A stretch of DNA of 64,000 nucleotides from UBA5009 sp038043185 (lineage in GTDB: Bacteria > Bdellovibrionota > Bdellovibrionia > Bdellovibrionales > Bdellovibrionaceae): contig JBBTCO010000026.1 of NCBI GenBank assembly GCA_038043185.1, positions 1-64,000 of the forward strand, given 5' to 3'. The position numbers were made by a program, and so were the translations under genes. The notes under the pieces are model-generated. The model saw only the letters and a program-made list of their open reading frames with translations. It did no database searches and was not told where the DNA came from. Every line of letters begins with the position of its first letter. The first letter of the stretch is position 1. Shown one piece after another: positions 32,708-40,670 of this stretch.

Positions 32708-35097
32708 GTCAAATCTATTTTCTACATGGCAATCCTGGACATACAAGTGATTGGGATATTTTAATCGAAAAATTACCGAAAGACCTTTCGATAAATAAAG
32801 TCGATAGTTATTCAGATAAGTGGATAGATGATATTAAAAATACCTCAGGCAAAGTCTTAGTGGTCGCCCACTCATGGGGCTGCTACCGTTTATTAAGTCA
32901 TATAAAACAAATCGAACATAAGATCGAACGAATTTTTTTAATAAACCCTTATTTGATTCAAGAAAAGCCTTTAAGTTCCGTTGCCCAATTTTTAATGAGC
33001 ATGCCTAAAATTGGAAATTCCCTTCTTGAAGCAAATCATAAAAAATCTTATGCCACCTTTGTAGAAGAAATGATTTATCCACAGTCAATCAAAGATAATC
33101 TTTATTATAACAAAAAAATGGAACTCCTTTCCGATCTTGAAAGTTGGAAAAAAGCAGTTGTAGGAAAACAAATGCAGCAAAAATCTCCTATAGCACATGA
33201 TTCAAAAGTTTTAGGCTTTGCCTACATTGGAGGCCAGGACAAAACCCTTAATCATAACACTCAAAATGCAGCTTTAAAAAAATTTACTTATATTAAACAA
33301 AATGAAATCAAAGATGGCGGTCATGGTATTTTGTGGTCCCATCCCGAAATTATCGCAAGGGATATTCTTTTTTGCGCAAAAAAGGTGGGCTATTATCCAA
33401 GCTCAACTGTCAAAAATAACGTCTTTACTTTTATGGAAAAACACATGGAAGAATACGGTGAAAAAATTGCTTTAAAATGGGCTAATCCAGAGGCTTTAAA
33501 CTCTTGGGATGGAAACCATGCGATAAGTATTTCACATGATCAAATCACCTTCCGCGAACTTGAAGATCGCATTGCAAGATTTGCTCAAGGATTACTCGAG
33601 ATCGGAATTAAAAAAGGTGAACGAGTTATTATTTTTCTTCCAATGAGCGTAGACATGTACATTTCTATGTTTGCTGTGCAAAGAATTGGCGGTATCGCTG
33701 TATTCTTGGATTCTTGGGCGCGCAGCCATCATCTTGGCGCCAGTGCCGAGTGTGTGCAGCCCAAAGCCATGATCAGTTTTGATATGGCTTTTAAACTGAT
33801 CGAACAAGTTCCTGAGTTTTCGTCGATGCCCATCCGCGTGCTCTATGGTCCTGGTGAAAAATTCACCCACAAATATGCTGACTTATTTAGCAAGCAACGA
33901 TCATCCATTGCTGCAGTAGAAAGTGAATTCTCGGCGTTAATTACCTTCACCACAGGAAGCACGGGCAAACCAAAGGGTGCAAATCGAACTCATCGCTTCC
34001 TTTCGGCGCAACATTTTGCTCTTACGCACGTTATTCCCTATGTAGAAACAGATTTTGATATGCCCGCATTTCCAATATTTTCTTTAAACTCATTAGCCAC
34101 CGGCGTGACTACAGTACTTCCTGCAATTAATTTAGCACAACCGCAAGCTTTCGATTCAGCTTTATTAGCTTGTCAGATCCTCAATCAAAAAATCACATGC
34201 ACTACACTTTCCCCATCCATGTTGGTGGGTCTGGCTAAATACTGTAAAGAAAAACAAATCCAGCTTACAGGTCTTCGTCGCGTTGTTACAGGTGGAGCAC
34301 CAATTAGCAAAGATGATGTGCGTGAATTCTACCAGATTGCACCACAAACAGAACTGTGGATTTTGTATGGCTCAACTGAAGCCGAGCCGATGGCCCACAT
34401 CGAAGGCCGAGAAATGCTTCACGCGGAAATTCGTGGCGATGCTGAAATTGTTGAAAATGGCGTTAATGTAGGTGAAATCAGCGAGGACATTGATTATAAA
34501 TTTATTCGAATTGAAAATGGTCCAATTGAATTTAAGGGTCGTTCTTGGAACGAACTTGAAGTCGGCTTACATCAGGTGGGCGAATTTATTTGTACCGGAG
34601 ATCATGTTTGTCGAGAATATTACAACAACACTGAAGCATTTAAAAATACCAAAATCTTAGATGATAACAATCGAGTTTGGCATCGCACCGGGGATTTAGC
34701 CTACATTGACGATAAAAAAAATCTGTGGATAGTTGGTCGAACAAATAATGCTATTGAGCGAAAAGGATCCTATTATTTTCCTGTACGGTCCGAAGTTTTA
34801 CTTAAACGTCTGGATTTTACCGGCCGATGTGCCTTTCTTGGAATAGCATCAACTGATCAAAAGTTTGATCAAGAAACATGCGCTGTTGTGGAACTAAAAT
34901 CCGATATTAAAATTGCAGACTTTGATTTTTCTAAAGCAAAAACAGAAATTTTACGAATCTTTAATAAAAACGATATTCCTTTAGATCATATTAAGTTTGT
35001 AAAAAGTATTCCCATGGACCCTCGCCACCATTCCAAAGTGGAATATGCCATTTTACGAAAAATGCTGCTCGAAAACCCTGAGGTGATCATTGCTTAA
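32704..35097 (+). CDS. Fused alpha/beta-hydrolase and OleC-like acyl-AMP ligase
   Basis: 797 residues. Residues 1-230 are an alpha/beta hydrolase: oxyanion loop HGNPG, nucleophile Ser57 in AHSWGCYR, and the late GGHGILW His. Residues about 245-797 are an ANL adenylating enzyme with P-loop FTTGSTGKPKG (415-425), YGSTEAEPMA and TGDLAYIDDKKNLWIVGR. Details such as a hydrophobic FSLNSLATGVTTVLP, VNVGEISEDI and the ENGPI turn resemble OleC (beta-lactone synthetase) more than ordinary acyl-CoA ligases. Naturally fused OleBC proteins exist, but OleB uses an Asp nucleophile of the dehalogenase type, whereas here it is Ser, as in thioesterases. Role inferred: activating a long acyl or hydroxyacyl chain and releasing or transferring it. 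Confidence 0.8.
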   Translation: MSQIYFLHGNPGHTSDWDILIEKLPKDLSINKVDSYSDKWIDDIKNTSGKVLVVAHSWGCYRLLSHIKQIEHKIERIFLINPYLIQEKPLSSVAQFLMSMPKIGNSLLEANHKKSYATFVEEMIYPQSIKDNLYYNKKMELLSDLESWKKAVVGKQMQQKSPIAHDSKVLGFAYIGGQDKTLNHNTQNAALKKFTYIKQNEIKDGGHGILWSHPEIIARDILFCAKKVGYYPSSTVKNNVFTFMEKHMEEYGEKIALKWANPEALNSWDGNHAISISHDQITFRELEDRIARFAQGLLEIGIKKGERVIIFLPMSVDMYISMFAVQRIGGIAVFLDSWARSHHLGASAECVQPKAMISFDMAFKLIEQVPEFSSMPIRVLYGPGEKFTHKYADLFSKQRSSIAAVESEFSALITFTTGSTGKPKGANRTHRFLSAQHFALTHVIPYVETDFDMPAFPIFSLNSLATGVTTVLPAINLAQPQAFDSALLACQILNQKITCTTLSPSMLVGLAKYCKEKQIQLTGLRRVVTGGAPISKDDVREFYQIAPQTELWILYGSTEAEPMAHIEGREMLHAEIRGDAEIVENGVNVGEISEDIDYKFIRIENGPIEFKGRSWNELEVGLHQVGEFICTGDHVCREYYNNTEAFKNTKILDDNNRVWHRTGDLAYIDDKKNLWIVGRTNNAIERKGSYYFPVRSEVLLKRLDFTGRCAFLGIASTDQKFDQETCAVVELKSDIKIADFDFSKAKTEILRIFNKNDIPLDHIKFVKSIPMDPRHHSKVEYAILRKMLLENPEVIIA

Positions 35098-35965
35098 AGG
35101 TCTTAAAGCAATTATTTTAGAACGATTTCATCCGGCTCAATATTTGCCGATGATTTTCGTATTTACATTAAGCAATGGACTCTATTTAAATTTTCGCGAA
35201 AACACCTCAATGAATTATGTGTCTTTATCTTTTTGTTTTCTTATTATGCTCTCTGCTTTTTTTCGCTTAAGACTTTTCGATGAGATTAAAGATTACAAAA
35301 CAGATTTAAAAATTAACCCACAACGACCTTTAGCTCGCAATGCGATTTCTATTAGTCAAACAAAACAAATTATTGCCATTCTTATTTTATTCGAAATTTT
35401 TCTTTCAAGCACGATGGGACTTTTTCCATTTTTTGTTCACCTTGCAGCGATTACTTATTCGCTCCTCATGTTCGAAGAGTTTTTTATTGGCGACCGCATT
35501 CGCCCCCACCTAACGACCTACGCAATTACGCACACTCTTGTCAGTGTCCTTTATGGAATTTCTGCAGCCGTGCTTGCTACAAAATTTAATCTATCTGAAT
35601 TAAATAAATTTGATTATTTTTTCTTTTTGATGAATTGGGCCTATTTTAATCTTTTCGAATTTGCTCGAAAAACCTATGCTCGCCAAGAGGAAAGACCGGG
35701 CGTGGATACTTACTCTAGTTTGTTTGGCCCGGTCGGTGCGGGTTTTTTATGCTTGTCGCAAGTTTTTCTAGGCCTCGCCTTAATTATTGGGGTAGTGTCT
35801 CAAGCTCATTTTACAATTCTTGCAGGCTTTGGTCTTTTTTATTGTTTATTTTGCCTTTATTATATGATTCATCCCACTTTAAAATCAGCAAAACTATTTC
35901 GAAATATTTCTGGAGCTTATTTATTAACCCATTACACCATTCTTGTTTGGATTTTTTGGAGATAA
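35090..35965 (+). CDS. UbiA-family prenyltransferase-like membrane protein
   Basis: 291 residues with about eight membrane segments. The first Asp-rich motif of the UbiA family is clear as RLFDEIKDYKTD (Asp64, Asp68, Asp72), followed by NPQRPLARNAIS, also characteristic. The second motif is degenerate: the equivalent loop reads EFARKTYARQEERPGVD. UbiA enzymes attach a prenyl or other pyrophosphate-borne group to an acceptor in the membrane. The start is TTG at 35090, with AGGTGA correctly placed inside the end of the ligase gene (8-bp overlap). It is part of the lipid locus; the acceptor is unknown. Confidence 0.8.
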   Translation: MLKGLKAIILERFHPAQYLPMIFVFTLSNGLYLNFRENTSMNYVSLSFCFLIMLSAFFRLRLFDEIKDYKTDLKINPQRPLARNAISISQTKQIIAILILFEIFLSSTMGLFPFFVHLAAITYSLLMFEEFFIGDRIRPHLTTYAITHTLVSVLYGISAAVLATKFNLSELNKFDYFFFLMNWAYFNLFEFARKTYARQEERPGVDTYSSLFGPVGAGFLCLSQVFLGLALIIGVVSQAHFTILAGFGLFYCLFCLYYMIHPTLKSAKLFRNISGAYLLTHYTILVWIFWR

Positions 35966-35968
35966 AAA

Positions 35969-38650
35969 ATGTTAGTCACTTCTCGTTCAACAAATTATTT
36001 TGCAAAAAGTGAATCTGGCGGCAAAGGATATAACTTATATCTTATGACAAATGCCGGCCTGCCAGTTCCAGAATGGGTTGTATTTGGAAAAAAATATTTT
36101 TATGATTTTCTAAAAACACATCAACTAGAAAATAAATTAAATGAAATTTTAAATAAATTTATAAATGCTGAAATATCAGCTAAAGACTGCGAATCCTCTA
36201 TTTGCGAGCTTATTTTATCGCAGAACACAACGAAATTGATGCGACAAAGTTTAGATGAAGCTCTTACCCTTTTACCAAAAGGCGTATTTTCAGTTCGCAG
36301 TTCAGCCTCGGATGAAGACGGACTTTCTCATTCATTTGCTGGACAACTTTCCAGTTACCTTTACGTTTCGAATTATGAAGAAATATTAAAATGCATCAAG
36401 CTTTGCTGGGCTTCGGGCTTTTCCGAAAGAGGTCTCGTCTATCGTAAAAATAATAAACTTGATCTAACAAAAATTTCTGTGTCTGTGGTTCTGCAAAAAA
36501 TGATTGATCCGGAAAAATCTGGCGTGCTTTTCACTTGTGATCCGGTCGGCCAAAAGACTGATCGTTTTGTTATCAGCAGTGTTTATGGTGTTGGCGAAGG
36601 TTTAGTTTCTGGCGCCTTACAGGCAGATACATTTTGGATTGCAGCAGATTCTGGAAAAATTGTTGAATCTGATATTGTTGAAAAGCAAGGGATGATGAAA
36701 GCCGGCGCCGAAGGACATTGTGAAATCGTTTCGCTTGATACAAACCAAATGTTGAGCGCTTCTGTAAGTAACGAAGAAATTCTTGAACTCTGGAAGTTGG
36801 GCTCAAATATTAATCAATATTTCAATCGCCCCCAAGACATCGAATGGGCTGTAGCTAAAGGAAAAATTTATGTTTTACAATCCCGCCCTGTAACCAGTCT
36901 GGACTCTGATCTGATCGGATATCCAAATCTTTGGGATAATTCCAATATTATTGAATCCTACGGTGGTTTAACTTCACCGTTGAGTTTTTCATTTGCCTTA
37001 AGAAACTACAAAGCTGTCTATGTGCAGTTTTGTGAAGTCCTTGGTGTACCAACAGAAATAATTAAAGAGATGGATTCTTATTTGGCATTTATGTTGGGCT
37101 CAATCAACGGTCGAGTTTATTATAACTTATTTAATTGGTATAAACTTGTTGGTATCTTGCCTGGTTTTAAACAAAACCGCCAATTTATGGAAACGATGAT
37201 GGGAGTGACTGAAAGTCTTACCGATGAGATCGCAAATCGCATTAAACCTCATCCTTCTTGGGATACTCTTTCCGGAAGATTTAGAAAATTTATATCGGGT
37301 CTAAATTTTTTAAAATATCATATCACCATTCAAAAGTTAGTGGATGATTTCTTAACAACATTTAACCACGATTATGAAAGGTTCCGCGCCATGCCCTTGC
37401 GAAGAATGCGTGGCGATCAACTTATTCGTGTGTATGCCGATGTTGAAACAAATATGATGGGACGATGGAAAGCACCAATTATTAATGACTTCCTTTGCAT
37501 GGTTCATTTTGGTCTTCTACGTCAACTCACTTTAAAATGGCTAAATGGCTTAGATTCCACAATTCAAAATGATCTTTTGTCGGGCGAAGGCGGACTGGAA
37601 AGTGCCGAACCCATGAGAGCTCTTCAGCGAATGGCTTTTACTGTGTCCGTAAATGAAAATCTTAAATTATTATTTCTGAATACGGATGCTTCGGATCTTA
37701 TGGAAACTCTGAACCAAAGTTCTTATCAAGAGTTTTATCAACAAGTTCTCAACTACATCGATAAATATGGCTTTCGGTGCATGAGTGAAATGAAACTTGA
37801 AGAAATTGATTTAATGACGGATCCAACTTATCTCTTTGTTTGTATAAAAAATTATTTGAAAAGTAGCGATTTAAAAGAGCCTAATGAAAATCATGAACAA
37901 GAAATTAGGAAGGCCGCTGAACAAAAGGTAAAACAAACCTTAAGCGGTATTAAAAAAATTGTTTATTTTTGGGTTTTGAAACACGCTCGCAAAGCGGTAA
38001 AAAATCGCGAAAATACCCGGTTTGCTCGCACTCGAATTTATGGGGTAGCCCGCGCAATTTTTCAGCACATTGGCGAAGATTTAGCTCATGTTGGAGCTCT
38101 CAATAATAATCGTGATGTTTTTTGGTTAACCATCGAAGAAGTTATGGGCGTTTATAATGGAACATTACCCAGTTACGATCTGAATGCCTTAGTTAATCTT
38201 AGAAAAAATTCTTATGATTCATTTTCCAATGAGCCTGACGCAAGAATTCTTACACGAGGCGCAGTTTACTGGAAAAACTCATTTACTAAAGAAGTTGAGG
38301 CACCTAATTTTGAAGGTCAAGATTTTGATCTTAAAGGACTTCCCTGCTGTCCAGGGATTATTGAAGGAATTGTGAAAGTCATTTCATCACCGCAAGACAA
38401 CTTGGACCTGAATGGGGAAATTCTTGTTGCGGATCGAACAGATCCAGGATGGGTACCACTTTATCCCAGCATTAGTGGGCTTCTTGTCGAACGCGGAAGT
38501 TTGTTGTCTCATTCGGCCATTGTAGCAAGAGAAATGGGAATTCCTACCATCGTATCAATACCAGGATTAAAAAAGAAATTGCAAACAGGAATGAGAGTCC
38601 GTCTTGATGGTAAACTTGGAACAATCAAAATCCTATCGGAGACCTCATGA
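35969..38650 (+). CDS. Rifampin-phosphotransferase/PEP-synthase-like dikinase
   Basis: 893 residues. The N-terminal ATP-grasp (PPDK_N) domain opens GGKGYNLYLMTNAGLPVPEWVVF and contains FSVRSSASDEDGLSHSFAGQ and IEWAVAKGKIYVLQSRPVT. The C-terminal swivel domain has EILVADRTDPGWVPLYP and the phosphohistidine, His848, in LLSHSAIVAREMGIP. The PEP-binding barrel of PEP synthase is absent. The middle 400 residues are of the rifampin-phosphotransferase kind. Such enzymes split ATP into AMP and Pi, carry phosphate on His and hand it to an acceptor bound by the middle region. In this locus the acceptor is plausibly a lipid or lipid head group. Its end overlaps the lipid-kinase start by 4 nt. Confidence 0.85.
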   Translation: MLVTSRSTNYFAKSESGGKGYNLYLMTNAGLPVPEWVVFGKKYFYDFLKTHQLENKLNEILNKFINAEISAKDCESSICELILSQNTTKLMRQSLDEALTLLPKGVFSVRSSASDEDGLSHSFAGQLSSYLYVSNYEEILKCIKLCWASGFSERGLVYRKNNKLDLTKISVSVVLQKMIDPEKSGVLFTCDPVGQKTDRFVISSVYGVGEGLVSGALQADTFWIAADSGKIVESDIVEKQGMMKAGAEGHCEIVSLDTNQMLSASVSNEEILELWKLGSNINQYFNRPQDIEWAVAKGKIYVLQSRPVTSLDSDLIGYPNLWDNSNIIESYGGLTSPLSFSFALRNYKAVYVQFCEVLGVPTEIIKEMDSYLAFMLGSINGRVYYNLFNWYKLVGILPGFKQNRQFMETMMGVTESLTDEIANRIKPHPSWDTLSGRFRKFISGLNFLKYHITIQKLVDDFLTTFNHDYERFRAMPLRRMRGDQLIRVYADVETNMMGRWKAPIINDFLCMVHFGLLRQLTLKWLNGLDSTIQNDLLSGEGGLESAEPMRALQRMAFTVSVNENLKLLFLNTDASDLMETLNQSSYQEFYQQVLNYIDKYGFRCMSEMKLEEIDLMTDPTYLFVCIKNYLKSSDLKEPNENHEQEIRKAAEQKVKQTLSGIKKIVYFWVLKHARKAVKNRENTRFARTRIYGVARAIFQHIGEDLAHVGALNNNRDVFWLTIEEVMGVYNGTLPSYDLNALVNLRKNSYDSFSNEPDARILTRGAVYWKNSFTKEVEAPNFEGQDFDLKGLPCCPGIIEGIVKVISSPQDNLDLNGEILVADRTDPGWVPLYPSISGLLVERGSLLSHSAIVAREMGIPTIVSIPGLKKKLQTGMRVRLDGKLGTIKILSETS

Positions 38651-39648
38651 GAGTCTCAGTCTTAATAAACCCAAAGGCCGGCACAGTAAAAGAAGATCTG
38701 ATTGAAAGAAAAGTTCGCGAAGCTCTTTTTCGGTGTGAACTTAATTTTCATTCCGCACCTTCTACGGATTCCATGAGCAATTTTATAAAAAAAGAATTGG
38801 CAGAGAAGACTGATGTTTTGATGATTTGTGGTGGCGATGGAACAATTAGCACCACACTGCAGATTTTAATGACTAATGAAAAAAATATTGAAAATCTTCC
38901 ACCCATTTGCATTATTCGCTCGGGCACAGCAAATGATTTAGCACATGAAATTGGCATTACAGAACGAATTGATAATGCCGCCCGCTTGATCCTTGAAGGA
39001 AAAGAAAAAAAAATTGATGTGATCGAAATTGAAGCCAATGGAAATAAAAAATATATGCTCACCAATGGAGGCCTTGGAGTACCAGCAGAAACTGCAGATA
39101 AAGCCAATAAACTCAGGTCACTTTTACAATCGATCGCCGCAGATCAAAATCAAGTCTTTTTTTCAAAAATTTTATCCCAATACTCTTACCGTTTAGTTAA
39201 AAAAATGGGATCCTTCGTTTACATAGCTCTGTTGTTAGAAACTCTTAGAGTTTGGCAACAACAAGGTTGGGATTTAGAAATCGAATTTTCAGATGGTCGA
39301 AAAATTAAAACTATTGCACCCTTTGTCCTTGTCAACAACCAACCCTTACTTGGTAAAAATTTTTTAACCGCGCCCTACACTTCAAATAATGACGGATTAA
39401 TTAATCTTCTTCTTATACAAAGTTCAACGCGACTGTCACAACTTCAAGAAGTTTTTAAAGTTTATACTGGCCAACTCTACGAAAGTGATATCGTAAAGAT
39501 TCACGAATTATCTGAATTTACGATTCGCACTCGAAATAAGAATCGAAAAATTACATTTTTTGGCGATGGTGAAATTCTTTTTCGTGACGTCGATGAAATT
39601 AAAATACGAGCTCTTCATCAAGCTCTTACAGTGATGGTACAAAAATGA
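38647..39648 (+). CDS. Diacylglycerol-kinase-family lipid kinase
   Basis: 333 residues of the DAGK_cat/YegS/sphingosine-kinase superfamily. The opening VSVLINPKAGTVKE, the nucleotide loop CGGDGTISTT (Asp64) and PICIIRSGTANDLAHEIGI are the diagnostic motifs. The C-terminal beta sandwich with NNDGLINLLLI and FFGDGEILFRD is also present. It phosphorylates a lipid hydroxyl using ATP at the inner face of the membrane. Overlaps of 4 nt with both neighbours (ATGA) show tight coupling in the lipid locus. The substrate cannot be read from sequence: diacylglycerol, an ether lipid or a sphingoid base are all possible. Confidence 0.9.
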   Translation: MRVSVLINPKAGTVKEDLIERKVREALFRCELNFHSAPSTDSMSNFIKKELAEKTDVLMICGGDGTISTTLQILMTNEKNIENLPPICIIRSGTANDLAHEIGITERIDNAARLILEGKEKKIDVIEIEANGNKKYMLTNGGLGVPAETADKANKLRSLLQSIAADQNQVFFSKILSQYSYRLVKKMGSFVYIALLLETLRVWQQQGWDLEIEFSDGRKIKTIAPFVLVNNQPLLGKNFLTAPYTSNNDGLINLLLIQSSTRLSQLQEVFKVYTGQLYESDIVKIHELSEFTIRTRNKNRKITFFGDGEILFRDVDEIKIRALHQALTVMVQK

Positions 39649-40670
39649 ATAAGCGAATAAAAATTCTTATGACCGGCGGGACTGGATTTTTAGGAAAATA
39701 TGTTCTAGAAACTCTTCGCACTGATGCTGATATTGAGGTTGATGTTATTTCCCGCTCTAAGACAACTGAAATCCAAGGCGATTTAACAAAGTGGAATGCT
39801 GGAATTGATATTGATTCCTTGGCGTCAAAAAATTATGATGTTTTTTTAAACCTCGCTGGACTCTATGATTTAACAGCTTCACGCAGTGATGTTCTTATTA
39901 ACAATGTTGTCGGCACCAGCACGGCACTTCGTATTGCTGGCCTACTTAAAATTCCTGTTTTTGTAAGTACAAGTTCTATCGCTGCCGCCACAAATCTTTC
40001 TGCTTTTGAAGTCGGTCCATACGATGTTGATTTTTCTCGGCCCTTTCATGATCCCTATGCTGAAAGTAAAGCCTTAACCGAACAACAACTTAAAAATTGT
40101 CTCAGTCCTATTCGTATTAAAATTAATCTTCGCCTAGGTATTTTAGTCGGAGACTCTGTTAACGGGAAGATTATGCGAATTGATGGTCCTTACCACACCG
40201 CAAGTACTTTTTCTCAATTAAAAAAATTCATTGAGTCTTGGAAGTTACGTTTACCAGTTCCTGGCAATCCTGATGTTCGTCTGCCCCTCGTTCCAGTAGA
40301 TATCGCTGCAAAAGCCTTAGTTCAAATCGCCAAATGGGGCATCGGTTCGAAAGAAACTGGATATAAAAGTTTCCACATAGTGCCAAACGAAGGTTTATCC
40401 ATAAAAGAACTCTACATTTCGACACTTCAGCATCTTGAAATTCACCATTCTCAATTGCTGTTTATAAAACATATCCCAGATAGAGTGGCCATGAAAATTA
40501 GCCAGCATGCTTTGGGATTTCCAGAGGAACAATTGCGATATGCTCTGCATCTTCCGCGATATAACTCTGATGACACATGTAAAATATTAGGAACCCACTG
40601 GTGTCCTGAATTTTCTAACTATGAAAAGAATTTTTGGAGTGGTTATGAAAACTATCTACAGAATCGCTGA
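39645..40670 (+). CDS. Extended SDR (NAD-dependent epimerase/3-beta-HSD, OleD-like)
   Basis: 341 residues. A Rossmann start MTGGTGFLGKYVLETL (Gly11, Gly14, Gly17), the catalytic Ser in VSTSSIAAA and Tyr138-x3-Lys142 in DPYAESKAL mark an extended short-chain dehydrogenase. The sequence falls between OleD/3-beta-hydroxysteroid dehydrogenases and the reductase domain of fatty acyl reductases (INLRLGILVGDS). With the OleC-like ligase upstream, a 3-keto/3-hydroxy acyl reductase role is plausible. With the aldehyde-forming neighbour downstream, an alcohol-forming role is also possible. Overlaps the lipid kinase by 4 nt and the next gene by 26 bp. Confidence 0.85.
   Translation: MNKRIKILMTGGTGFLGKYVLETLRTDADIEVDVISRSKTTEIQGDLTKWNAGIDIDSLASKNYDVFLNLAGLYDLTASRSDVLINNVVGTSTALRIAGLLKIPVFVSTSSIAAATNLSAFEVGPYDVDFSRPFHDPYAESKALTEQQLKNCLSPIRIKINLRLGILVGDSVNGKIMRIDGPYHTASTFSQLKKFIESWKLRLPVPGNPDVRLPLVPVDIAAKALVQIAKWGIGSKETGYKSFHIVPNEGLSIKELYISTLQHLEIHHSQLLFIKHIPDRVAMKISQHALGFPEEQLRYALHLPRYNSDDTCKILGTHWCPEFSNYEKNFWSGYENYLQNR

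Noticed and set aside
36573..36806. 77-residue minus-strand frame within the dikinase gene
   Set aside because: Antisense to a well-supported domain, no RBS, no motif.
32704..40670. Complete olefin (OleABCD) pathway
   Set aside because: There is no OleA thiolase, the hydrolase has Ser rather than Asp, and UbiA, kinase and formyltransferase genes do not belong to that pathway.
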